Shown here in pieces: positions 11,883 through 23,398 of a DNA stretch of 64,000 nt (position 1 is its first letter; the number at the start of each line of letters is the position of its first letter). The stretch is from Lineus longissimus. Its lineage: Eukaryota > Nemertea > Pilidiophora > Heteronemertea > Lineidae. Location: NCBI RefSeq assembly GCF_910592395.1, contig NC_088313.1:11696937-11760936 (forward strand), given 5' to 3'. A program made the position numbers and the translations under genes. The notes under the pieces are model-generated. The model searched no databases and was not told where the DNA came from. It saw nothing but the letters and a program-made list of their open reading frames with translations.

Positions 11883-12050
11883 AGTTCCGTCCACCATTCT
11901 TAAAGCGGAACTCAGTTCACCGATGTATCATGATTTAATGGTAGACCTTTGCTAACAAACTGCTGAATGTTTTCAATAACTCCATAATACGTCTGTAAGA
12001 GGATGATAGAAATTATTTTACGTGTTCGAGTATATTCATATATTTCGATC
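11883..12050. repeat. fifth unit of the ~180-bp tandem repeat
   Basis: TTAAAGCGGAACTCAGTTCA followed by ATGGTAGACCTTTGCTAAC and a TCTGTAAGAGGATGATAG block match, in order, the landmarks of the units before 10880. It shows the array was continuous before the 999-bp insertion. Confidence 0.6.
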
Positions 12051-12600
12051 ACATTAGGCCACAACGCGATTTATAAAAGTTTCCTAGAATATAGCGCTTT
12101 ACTGTACAGTATTCTCAAATAATTCTAATGATGATAATATTATTTGCTAATATTCTAGCTTATGCTTTTCCATGACGTCCCTGTTGAAAGAGATTTTGGG
12201 GTACCATAATGTTACCCGGGTCTTCACAGAAATCAATCCGTTTTAAGGAGCAACCAGAAGGCGCTCACTTGAACTCGACCAGTAGGGCAACTCATGGTGA
12301 ATGGCATTACACAGCTTTCTCTAATATCAAGATCTCATTCACACAATTTTACACATGACCTACCCTTAGAACCTAGGGCAAACCTAGGCCATTTGGAGGC
12401 AGTGGCGGCCAAACAAGCAAGGACGGAACCACATCAAATATAGACTTCCGGTCCTCTTCAAGGAGACTGAATCTTGGCTTGCAAATTGCATAGAATTGAG
12501 CTTTTCTATAGTATGTATCGGGAGGCCCAAATATGCGTCACTAAATTCACAAGTCGATAACTACGTTCATTAGGATATACTAAAAAAAATGTGTCCAACT
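12051..12600. other. no gene seen
   Basis: Nothing recognisable before the LINE relic starts. Confidence 0.35.
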
Positions 12601-12615
12601 TTACAGCAAGATATT

Positions 12616-13275
12616 GAGTTTCAAAAGAGGCAGGAACTGCGCAGAAATCGGGCCCAACGCATGCTGACATCAGTGGTGATGACAAGGAAATGGGACTTCC
12701 ACAAGCTGGGCATCGGCATGTCACGAGCCTTCGAGACCATCAAACGAAAATGCATCCTAGATGTCCTGGTACCAGTAGGCTGCAACGATGATGAACTGAG
12801 ACTTGTCCGATCACTGCTAGCAGGGACAAAGCTCAGGGTCCCGGTAAAAAGCACGCTGTCTGACTCACCATTCAAGACCACAATCGGCTTCCCTCAAGGC
12901 GACAGCCTATCACCTGTCCCTTTCGAATTTCACCTGCTACCATGCTGCTGCTCTCTCATCCGTCCGAGAAAGTTCCACCAGACCTAACCCTCCAGTCTCC
13001 GGTCTGCGTAAGCCACTCGAAAGGGAGTATGCAGATGATGTTGACTTCCTGGACGAAGAAAAGGAACCCCTGGACCAACTCCAGTCAGTAGCAGCAGTAG
13101 AGAGACTGAACGACAACAACCTGTTCATAAACGAAACAAAGACGGAGTTCAGCAATGTATACCTTGCGGAACCCACATAACAAGATCCACACGGAGATGC
13201 TCTCCGCGGCAATGAGAGCTGGCGCAGGTTCAAGACCCTGACATCACATCCCGCAACATACAAGACACCACCGCA
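12616..13275 (+). pseudogene. LINE reverse-transcriptase fragment
   Basis: One frame (to 12987) reads GIGMSRAFETIKRKCILDVL, then VRSLLAGTKLRVPVKS and GFPQGDSLSP, which correspond to the conserved RT blocks around the first catalytic Asp and the PQG turn. After a frame change, YADD is coded at 13028-13039 in the phrase EREYADDVDFLDE, followed by NDNNLFINETKTEFSN, and a third frame gives DITSRNIQDTTAFH near 13235. The residue expected to be the first catalytic Asp (SRAFD) is Glu here. The endonuclease domain and the rest of the RT are missing. A dead non-LTR fragment; the clade is uncertain. Confidence 0.85.
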
Positions 13276-16200
13276 TTCCATATACTAGCTACAAAAGCGG
13301 GCAAATTACAAACATGATATCATTTGATATAGCGGAGTTATTGAATCTTCGTGTGGAGTACAGTCAGTACACCAGCTCGGATTAAAAATCAGTAGACAAT
13401 GAGTTTTGTTAACCCATCATAAGAGCTACATGTAGGGAGAATTATACTGATGAGGCGATACTTATAAGCATCGAACATATTGAAAAAAAGGTGATTTTTA
13501 GTTTGAAATTAAGTCCGATATGTATAGATTAGGTAATTTCAGGCGCAAGCACCCTATTTTATTCAGTAATAGTAGACATACCTTAATTGCTCTTTGTCAA
13601 CACTGCTTTTGGATGAGCGAGCATTTTTATGTTATGAGGATTCGTCTAAGGTTACTGGAGGAGTGCGGCGCTGTTTCTAACACCGCTGGAATGTAGTGCC
13701 TTTCTGTGTTTTATATCTGTGCAAAACATTCTGTCATCATTATAATGAGGGTAATAGAAATAAACCAAACAAATGCTGAGTCTGAGTAAGACATATACAC
13801 TGTGGCTGTTGGCGCTGAGGAGTGAAAACCTTTGATCAAACGGTAGTTCTATGCGAGTATCGTATTGGTCCTGGAATCCTTTGTGGTAACATATGACTCT
13901 ATGGGCTATCACGTCTCGCTTACCCTATGTAAAAAGCACCATGTGATCAGCAGACCTAATTTCTTTCAGTCAAAGCAGAACTACGTGGGCGACATCCTTT
14001 TCAAAATCCGAGTCACGAGTGCTGATTGAATAACTTTTGTAATATACTATAGAGTCAGTGTACAGATCGTTCGGCCTTGAAAATACGGCTTCCACCGAAT
14101 AAATATGACTTTCCGCAATAAGCAGGTTTTCCGTAACACACACGACCTTCACACTTTGTGGTGAGAGAAAATACCTTTCTCTCCTTGCGCTTTCAATATC
14201 AAGGGAAATGGCCAAAACACATTTTGAGCAACTAACAGTATCACTCTTAAAGATGCAGATGAAAATTCATTTTATTTTTGGAAAGCTCCGACTTGTCAGA
14301 AAATCATGTTCAATTCTATTTTGAGTGGCTTGAAAAATAGCTTTTCAATGTAACGTCACAAAAGGTGCCAAGTATCCATAATGAGGATACTTGTTTCGAC
14401 CAGAGCTAACTCAAAAATGTAGAGATTGGGCTCGAGAAGTTTTTACATTTTGATTCGTCACCAACCATCCTGCTATTGATCTATCATCATCATCAATGGC
14501 ATCATGGCCCAGATATTGGCCTTTGCCAGACACGTTCCCGGCTCGTTCCCGCTATACCAATCAAATGACATGTAACACGAGCAGTTCTTCATTCCTCATA
14601 TACTATAAGTGAACGTCAAAGATGTTGGACAAGTTTGGCTTTCACACGTAGTTATTCTAGCTTACCATTGTCATGTCATGCAAGGAATAAGAACGTCTCT
14701 ATCAACAACGAAGAAGTTCCATTAATAAAAAAAGTGAAGTAGTGTTCCTATAAGTGTTATACCCGCCTGGCTGATGAAACGTGTGAAAGCAAGATACAGA
14801 AAATTGCATGTAGAATTACTCCTCTATCCTGTTCAGCTTTCTCTATGATCCGAATAACATGTATTTGGCAATGCGTAAAACTACTTTATCATTTTCAAGC
14901 ATTGGTGGTGAGAGTTTGTCATCGGGAAACCATCCTTCTTGGGTTACACTGTATATGGGAGTGTTATACCAATAAAAAGATGCCAAAAAAAAGAAGATCG
15001 GTTTAATGTTGCGTTATTTTGTAGATCTAGAGGCCAATCGAATTTTGAAAAGAGTGTGCACTTTGACAGTGTGTCATCAGTATCATGCAGCTCTCAAGTC
15101 GAAATTATGGCATTATATAAATTCAAATTTTCGTGTCGGGGATTTATATCGCCATTCTAGGGAGGCTTATGACATGTATGAGGACACAGTGAATGCGTTA
15201 ATTTTTCGAATCGCCGTCAGAGCTTTACTGCAGTACTGCTATATACGGGAATGATGTCAACTCAAGTCATAGTCAATCATTTCACGTGGTTTTGAAGGCG
15301 TCCTGAAGCTAGCTTTGTGTCTGAGAAAGCATGTCACGAAACTTGTTCATGACTGGTAGTCATCTCGATCCGTCAAATCTTCAGCCAAACCCCTTATCAT
15401 GATGCAATTACACACATTCGAATGGGAAAAGAAATGACTTTCACTTACTGCACCATTGATGACAATTCTATAATTATTCGAGACGTTTAAATTGTGCATC
15501 TCATCTCACCTGCCATCGTCTTTTCATAGCGAGGTCGTTCAGTGGTGACACTACCATTCGTTTTTTAAGGTCGATTTATATTCAAGGGGTTTCCCCAAGG
15601 CAAGCACATTCCAAGCTACCCATCGGAGTGTAACATAATGAATCATAATTGCCAAGACTCTGTTCGCTGATTTTAGGGGAGTCAGCGCTCGACGAACTTT
15701 TATTGATTCCTGACCGCAACCCTGAAATGTGACGGCAATAGTAGGCCTTGGTTTTCAATGGTCCGCCGATTTGCACGTACTATTTCGAAACGCACTTTAG
15801 TGGGCTCGTGTTGTGAATAATAAACAAATTGACGTGAATGATAAAGTTTCAAAATGTCAAGCAGTTTTTCTCCACATTTATAAAACACTTTTCAAATTTT
15901 GAAAATGGAAATGTGCTGTTAATCAACTGGAGCTTGTCCGTATAACCGCAGATTTTAGGTTTTTCAAGTAGATTGTAAAATCGGACATGACCGAGTAGAT
16001 TTCGATTGAAATCGGCCTAAATGTGAATATCCAGACTTTCAAAACTTATCTGCTATTACAAACGCAAAACGCGTCAGCTGATATACCGGCATCTTAATTT
16101 GGCCGGTTAAAAAAACAAAGTATTTTCAAAAAAGGAATTCACAAAAATATTCGGAGATACCTAAAGGGGTATTTTTCAATACGAGTCTAAATAAAAATGC

Positions 16201-17715
16201 CTGCAGCTAAAATAGATTGATAGCTTGCTACAGCCCAACCTCGTGAACACTCAAGTAGCGGTGTTGTTTCTTCGTCAGGTTCTGGGTAAATGTCCCTGTT
16301 TTATTTCTTCACGGTAACTACTCTGAATTGCTCTAACATGCCATTCCATCTATTTACTGTTTGGGTTAGGAGAAGATGATTACCTCTCACTGCATTACCG
16401 ACGCTATTAAGTAATGATGCGTCTTCTTCTTTCCTCAAAGAAGGCTGTACTCCAGCTGAATTATCGACAACATACTTTTTAGGGAATTTCCAATTCGCTT
16501 CTATCATGCTTCCTTAGCACACAGAATTAAAAAGTCTCCTAACGCAACAAATCCACTAGATAATAAAGTGCAACCAGGAATGGTTTGCCGAAAGAATATT
16601 TCTTGTGGGAGGGAAGGCAACATTAATTACTTGTCCCGTGATACAAAAAAGTCGATTAAAGTGTAGCACTGGTTGTGCTATATAAAATTCGTACCGCCTC
16701 GTTTTCGCGGGGTAGTCGCGATCTTTCGATCGCGATGTGGGTGGCGCAATCACGTTGCACGTGTTGTGTCGGATTCGACCGAACGGAGAAATGGCCGAAA
16801 AGTGTTTTCAGCATGTTTTTTACTAGCAATTACCCGTGCTCCGCACGGAGTTTTGTGCATGGGGTGTTCGGTAAAGCTGCTTAATATTTGTGGGGGGGGG
16901 GGGGGGGGGTGTGCCGGATTTTGTGGAAGGATTGGAATAAGCAAAAGAGAGAAGCATTTGTATTTCATATTGATTATAATTGATTATAATAATGGCCTTT
17001 TTATTTGCCCCTTCAAAAACACTATACTGGCTATTTACAAATATGCTGATTAGATACTTTTAACTGAAAGAACTCCTCCCTGAAAATTTAACCGAAAGTT
17101 TAAAAGCGTGTTCCATATAAAGTCCTTTTGGGATGTAAAGGTTCAGAAAAGAATAACAATTGCACCCAATTTCAAGATGAGATGAATGGTTGTCATGCCG
17201 TCGAGTAATTAAATTACATGTAAGAAATTAAATTGAACAGTTGTCCTGTTACGTTTCATCATCAGAAACTGGCCTGTCTGCACTAAAATACTTATTGGAG
17301 GAGACATGCAACTTGCCTGTGAGCACGTCGTTGATTATGAGGATCAAGTCGTGTGTTGGCGGTTGTTTTGGGGTAGGCCTCAGTCCGATCAAATCCCCTC
17401 GACAAATCTGTAATGCCTGCATCCACAATCTTGGCATTTTCTAGTACGATGTGACATTAAAATGGGATTTGAATGAAATCCGTTTATTAAACTAACAACA
17501 GACGGCGCGTGTGTGTCATTTTGACCTGGGTTTGTCGTTTTCTTTGTTTTAAAAGTACGATTTATCTGGTTTTATGGGCACTTATGCACTTTAGAACATG
17601 GTCGAATTCTATCCTCAAGTATAAAATGAAAAAGTCTTCGCGATCAGAACAGCCATATTTTGCAAATTTTTTCTTATTACAGAAAGTGCGATTCACTCGT
17701 ATATGTATATACATT
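13276..17715. other. long stretch without a recognisable gene
   Basis: Only short unrelated frames. Notable bits: a pure 18-bp G run at 16892-16909, and CCGTGCTCCGCACGG, a 15-bp palindrome, near 16830. I see no exon with convincing codon content, no tRNA and no terminal repeats. Confidence 0.4.
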
Positions 17716-18630
17716 GGGTGATTTCAAAGTCAGTATTTAGATTTAGTTTTAAAACTAAATGGAACACTAAAACCCTTGATTAAGCCAGCATTGAAATGAA
17801 GCGGGTTTTAGTTTCATCCTATTTCAAAGTCGGTGTTTGTTGGTTTTAGCATAATGTCCGGTTTTAGCTTAAAACTAAGGGATGGTTTTAGTGTCAAAAA
17901 CTAACACCGGGACTAAAACTAAAACTCTCCACAACACCAGAAATGAAATCAGTTCTGGTGTTAGTTTTGACACTCAGATTTAGCATTATCCTATTTCAAA
18001 TTAGGTTTTAGTTTCACACTGAAACCAATTGGAACACCAAGGTCTGATCTTAATCCCAGCTCGGTGTTATATTTGGAAGATTTGTAGTGCATTTTGTATT
18101 ACCAATAAAACTAACACCTTAGGCATTAACACCGAGTGGATTTCAAAGTTGGTGTTGGTATTGAGAAGGGAAAAAAATCATGTTGTTCGTACCATTTCAA
18201 GGAGTGGTTGCTGGTATTTTGAACGCTGATGGGAATGATGATGGACGTGAAAGAAGACGACCAAATTTGTATTTCTGACAAATGTTTTCAATGTTTTGAC
18301 ACTTTTTATTTGAGGCGTTTGCTAAAATTCTTGTCAGGCAAGATCGGAAGCGGTTACAATAGGGAAACAACAGTAACAACGACAACAACATGCATGTTTG
18401 GTTTTTCCAAGGTTTTATCTCTGTCCATCTTGGTGTTAGATTTACCTGCAGAATAAAACTTCTTCTTAGTTTCAGCCCAGGTTTTAGGTGTTTAGATAAA
18501 ACCAGGTGTTGGTGTTAAACTAAAACCTCGAATTGGTCTTATCCAGACATAGGTTTTTAGGGGTAGAAATTAAGAATAAAACTGACACTAACACCCAACA
18601 CTAAAACTAAAACCAACTTTGAAATCACCC
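17716..18630. mobile_element. 915-bp TIR element rich in ACTAAAAC motifs
   Basis: The ends read GGGTGATTTCAAAGT and ACTTTGAAATCACCC. ATT stands immediately outside both ends (17713-17715 and 18631-18633), a possible 3-bp duplication. The subterminal parts are packed with short motifs in both orientations (AACTAAAACC, GGTTTTAGT, GGTGTTAGT, TTTCAAAGT), so the arms can pair in many registers. No transposase frame; a non-autonomous DNA element. Confidence 0.75.
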
Positions 18631-18671
18631 ATTGTATATGTGATAAGAATCACGGAAAAAATTAGTAAAAA

Positions 18672-18750
18672 AGAGACCGGAGCGGGTTTCGAACTCGGTT
18701 CGCTGGCGTTTAAGGCCAGAATTCCCAGAACTGCTGGGGCGATCTTGCAT
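18672..18750 (-). pseudogene. tRNA-like relic, possibly a SINE head
   Basis: On the minus strand, CTGGC-CTTAAAC-GCCAG forms a good 5-bp anticodon stem with a 7-base loop (anticodon TAA). Further on comes GAGTTCGAAACCC, resembling the T-loop/B box, and then a run of six T as a Pol III stop. The T stem and acceptor stem do not pair well and the D arm is unclear, so it is not a working tRNA. A tRNA-derived SINE head or a chance match are both possible. Confidence 0.3.
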
Positions 18751-21700
18751 TTATAACTCGGGTGCCGGTGTAACAGTAACAAATGCCCCCCTGGAAAAAG
18801 TGTCCGGCCCTATTGTATTCTGCAATGTGGTTCTATAGAGACCCTGACCGTCAATAGCTCAGAGATTGAAGCGCATAATAGAATCCTTTGTTTCTCGGGC
18901 ATTCTATCCTAGGACGTTTTAAACTTCTACACCTGGCTTAGATGCCTGAACAGTCTCTTGGCATGTCAGGTTGGCCAACCATTCATACGAAAAAACACAC
19001 GATCTCAGGATGTTCATACGAAAAAACACACGAAAAACACATTTTGCGCTGAAAATATGGATTGGAGACGTAGCTGAATGTCTTCATGTTTAAAATATAC
19101 AAGCACTTGCGAAAAATCACTTGCAATTCGTACTTGTCGATTTCCGAGTGACTTTTTAAGGGACGTTTTATTGCTACAATTAATCGGCTGGAATTCAGAC
19201 TTTAGAGGATTTCCTTTTGAATCCTATTAATTGCAGCCAGGTTCTCGTTACCGCTAAATCGAAACGGCCGGGCGTTTTTCTTTCTCGATGGGCATTTTTA
19301 TGTTCCCAGCTGCGTGTCCACCCTGACTTTAATCACGGCGATGCCAGTCCTGCTCGCCCGGCGTTGCTATCTCTACGCTGGGAATAGACATCCGGTCGTG
19401 ATTTTCCATACTTTACGTGAGATAGCGGATAATGGGACCGGATGTGCAGATCTGTTCGGAAGTGGTCTGTCAGGTTTCAGTTAATATTCGTGAACCGACT
19501 TAAAAATAAGATTAATCACAAAAATGTTGTAAAAATGTCGAGAGGAACGCCCATCCGCCAGCATCATGTCGGTAACCCTCGTACAGCCGAGCAGTTGTCT
19601 TGGATATTGCCGAGCATAAATGAGCCCGCGTGATGTTGCAGTTACCAATGCGAACAAATATTAAAGCGAATTCATTTACTGCCACGCATGGCATTGAACA
19701 ATTTCAGAAAGGTAATGCCACATACAATGTAAGTCGTGTCCAAATTGGATTGTTATGTAAAGACATTGGAGCTATTAATTAGAGGTATTGAAATCGTTTT
19801 GAAATCTTAACCTTTTTGATACCAATCGGTGTAACGTATTGGTTTTTTTGGGTTGTTGTTGCCCCCCATATCTCAGTGTTTCCGTACAATAGAAAGCGAT
19901 ATATAAAGAGAGAAAATTTTTCTAGAGTTTCCTTAACAAGTGGAAACAGCCAGAAGGCAGTTACACTCAAAAATATTCAGTACTCTGGCCGGCGACACAC
20001 GCACTGCTTAATACTCGGCTGTGTTTCGTCCTTTGTACGGTCCAGGTGAAACCCAAACCAATATTATGCCAGTAGAAACCAAAGTTTACCGACCTGATCA
20101 TTGTCGGGTTCTGGCAATAGAAGTAGAAAACAATGTCTAATTTCAAACAAGTATAAAGAAAAAAATAACCTCAATCTAGCCTCTAACTCTGCTGAGAATA
20201 TTTCTAACATGTCTTAGCGCAAATAATCGTTGAGGTGCCTTTCATGTTAACCGAAATGCCAATCATCAAAGAAGCTGTGTCGACCTTGATGTATGCGAAA
20301 AAAAACATTTTTTCAATCCGAAGAGCTTCATGGCGTTCTAGTCTGCTACATGGCGTTAAAGTCTGCTGCATGTTCTGCATATTCGCCATATCTTGCCTTA
20401 CATTGGCCTGAACAACATACATCAAAGAAAAGATTTTAAAATACGTTCGGGCATGAAATTATATTTACGGATATCGATGCAGTTTTGCTTGTAGTGCTTT
20501 CAGACGTTCCGTGCATTACGATTTTTGGATTTAGAATGACGCTGTTATTGATTCTGCCAAATCTAAAAGCTCGTATAGTCACTGGGACATTTATTCACAG
20601 GAGTATGATTTCTTAGACATCGTTTTCCGTCAAGATGGTTTGCAGGGACAACTTGAAGATAAGTATTGTCCTCATTAACGGTGACCTGAAACGCTTTTAT
20701 TAACATTTTAACTTGGGGTCTAAATTATAGGGCATAACATGAGAAACGCAAGTGTTGTGTGTTGATATAGTTTCATGCTTATATTTTGATTACCTTGTCA
20801 CAGGTATGAGCTTTCAGTGAACATTTTAATGTCCAATTTCAAAATATAGGCATGTTACTATGATCAAACTTTATTTCAGTACAGTACAATGTACACCATC
20901 AGTTTGTTCTTCCTGCACGACCTGGAATGTTTGAATTTTCTACCTGCCATAACTTGAAGAAGGATAGTTCGATATTTATGCGGCTTTCTGACCTATTATT
21001 TTTTTCCCCAAGTTAAAAATTGTTGCAGGTGACCTTTAACCCATATCACTTGATTTATTAGTCTAATGAACTGCTCATGGCTAAACTAAAATGTATTAAT
21101 CATTATCAAGATTCCTGATCGAGTAATTTCCCATAAATTGACAATTATGTTACAGCTAGATCATCGGTTAGATTGATTAATTACAAATTAATTGCATGTT
21201 TCTGTCTCACTTCATCACCTTTGACTTTCACTCCAGTTTTGAAATTGCGGTGCTTGGAATTAGGAATAGCATTGAATAATCAGGCTAAGATTCATGGTAC
21301 TCTCCGGTATAAATGTTGCGTTCAGAGGTCAAAAGGCTGCACGTGTAGGTCCGAACACCCGTCATGTGGGTTGTTGATCAAATCATCGATGTTTTCTCGA
21401 AATGGCGAATCATCATTTTTTTTTGCTCAATGGTCATTTACGAGATCCACATAAAATTATTGCTCTCAGGTTACGTCGTGATCTGGAAAATATTTTATTT
21501 TCGCGTAGAGACCTTATTATTACCTTGCGAAGGGAGGCCTTTATATTGAATCTGGACCAAGGAGTATGTTCACTTACATGTAATAGATTTTAAAAGATAC
21601 TGAGCGTCAACTAGGACATAGCTCTATTAACAGTATCGGGCGATGGTGAAACCGGAGACCAAGGATGAAACCTACGCTATCGAGAAGGTGATGGATAATT

Positions 21701-22439
21701 AGGTCTTGAACATTTTCAACAATGGTTCACTTTTTCACTTCTAATGAAAAATTGAGATGTCAATTTCAATAGATGAACATCGATCATCCACCATTCACTA
21801 CTTCCACAAAACATCGACAAAATGTCGATGAAAATGTACCGACGACTTTTATAAAAAACCTCTATCAACGTTTTTTTTTAAATTGACCTCGTGACCTTCC
21901 TGATTAGTTTCAATTATGTCTAGAGGTGTTTAGAAATCATAAAATGTCATCTTTTGGACATTGTTTCTCAACTTTAAACTTGGAAGGGTGATTTATGTAC
22001 TTCGAAGTCCATATCTCAGTTATTCCTTTCAATATTTTAAGAATTTTTCCTGGGAGACTTCGTTCGGATTGGTCACATGTAATCTCTACATAAACATGAT
22101 TATTTCAACTTCACGCACCTGTGTCCTCTCTGAAAGAATTGTGGAAAAGTTGATCCGAAATGATGGCTTTTGTTAGCAGTTACGTAACGGCGTGTATAGG
22201 CGACTGTGCGTCTAATCTTTTCTGTGTTAATAATTTCCATAAAGAAATAATAATTTCCTTTTTGGGTGAGGCTAGATAAAGAGTCTTTCACGGAGGTGAG
22301 TTGGCGCCTGTGTTTACGTGGCTATAAATTGCTTGTAGAACACAATAATGACGTCATGACATCATCAATAGTAAAGTAGATACAAGCACATGTATTTGTT
22401 TACAGGGACTTGGAATTTCGAGAATTAGGCATCCACATT
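18751..22439. other. no gene seen
   Basis: AT-rich unique-looking sequence with short frames only. The part at about 18955-19100 is related to 38620-38760 (shared TTTTGYGCTGAAARTATGGATT block), a dispersed repeat of unknown type. Confidence 0.4.
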
Positions 22440-23215
22440 TACGGTAAAATTGGGTAATTGTAGCCCCTTTTTCACCTATAACTTAGGTTATAGGTGAAAA
22501 TTTAAACAATATCGTCGCAAATCAGACTGATTTTAAACTGGTGTAAAAACTCAACGTCCTATCTATCACCTTTGTTGTACATGACACCTTGCGTCAGACA
22601 ACAGCTTGTGATATTCTGAATTGACTGACGGTCTTGTCGTGTGCCGTTAAAAGCTTTAATTTTCCGGGATGGGTCATGTATCAACCACAATTATAGCTGG
22701 CCTCACTTTAATTGTAATGCAATGTACATGTACCATGAGAAATGCTGCTGTCTAGTCAATGGTGTGGCTCTAACTAGGAACACCAGTACTTTTGAAAAAA
22801 ATTTATTTCGAAATAATGTTAGATAAACTAGTATGAAACCTCAAATGTATCATTGTTGGTACATAAAGGGTTACCATTGTATCTATTGTATCTAAATCAG
22901 ATAGATTATTGATCAAATATTATAATTCAGGTATAAGAATAAAAAAACCTAGCATCTTAATGATTCATGACAGGATATATTGAGCTATTTATAGGGGCTA
23001 CAAATATCCCGAACCAACGGGCTACAAATACCCCGAGGGTACCTTGGTCAGAAAAGTGTCTCTGAAAGTTTTACTTTTGATAATGACATCAAATGCCGCA
23101 TACAACATTCTCTACACACAATACTGATCACATGAACCAAGTTTCAAATATATCAATGCGCTGTAAGTGTGGTAAATTCATACCTGCAAAAAGTTTGATC
23201 TCAACCTTCTTTGTT
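22440..23215 (-). mobile_element. second, partial copy of family A element
   Basis: Inverted relative to 5519-6719. It starts with ACGGTAAAATTGGGTAATTG, then GTAGCCCC, and shares internal landmarks in reverse order: GAATTGACTGACGGTCTTGT, paired GGGCTACAAATA blocks near 22995-23032, and ACTTTTGATAATGACATCAA. The copy lacks the outer part corresponding to about 5519-5750, so only one terminus is present. It ends 5' of the LINE at 23.4 kb. Confidence 0.7.
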
Positions 23216-23398
23216 AATTCATAGGTTCTTATATGCTGGTGCCACCTGCTGGTATAGTACTTGCACTAAACTGAGCCCATTGGCAAGCTGACAATGGTGT
23301 TCCTTTAAGGTATAACCAAGATTGTATAAGGGGATTCTTGGTATAACGTGTATTACGTATATAACGTGTAGCTTTCTCATACGACCTTATCAACTCGT

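Noticed and set aside
18672-18750. Functional tRNA-Leu gene
   Set aside because: The anticodon stem is good but the acceptor and T stems do not pair; listed only as a relic.
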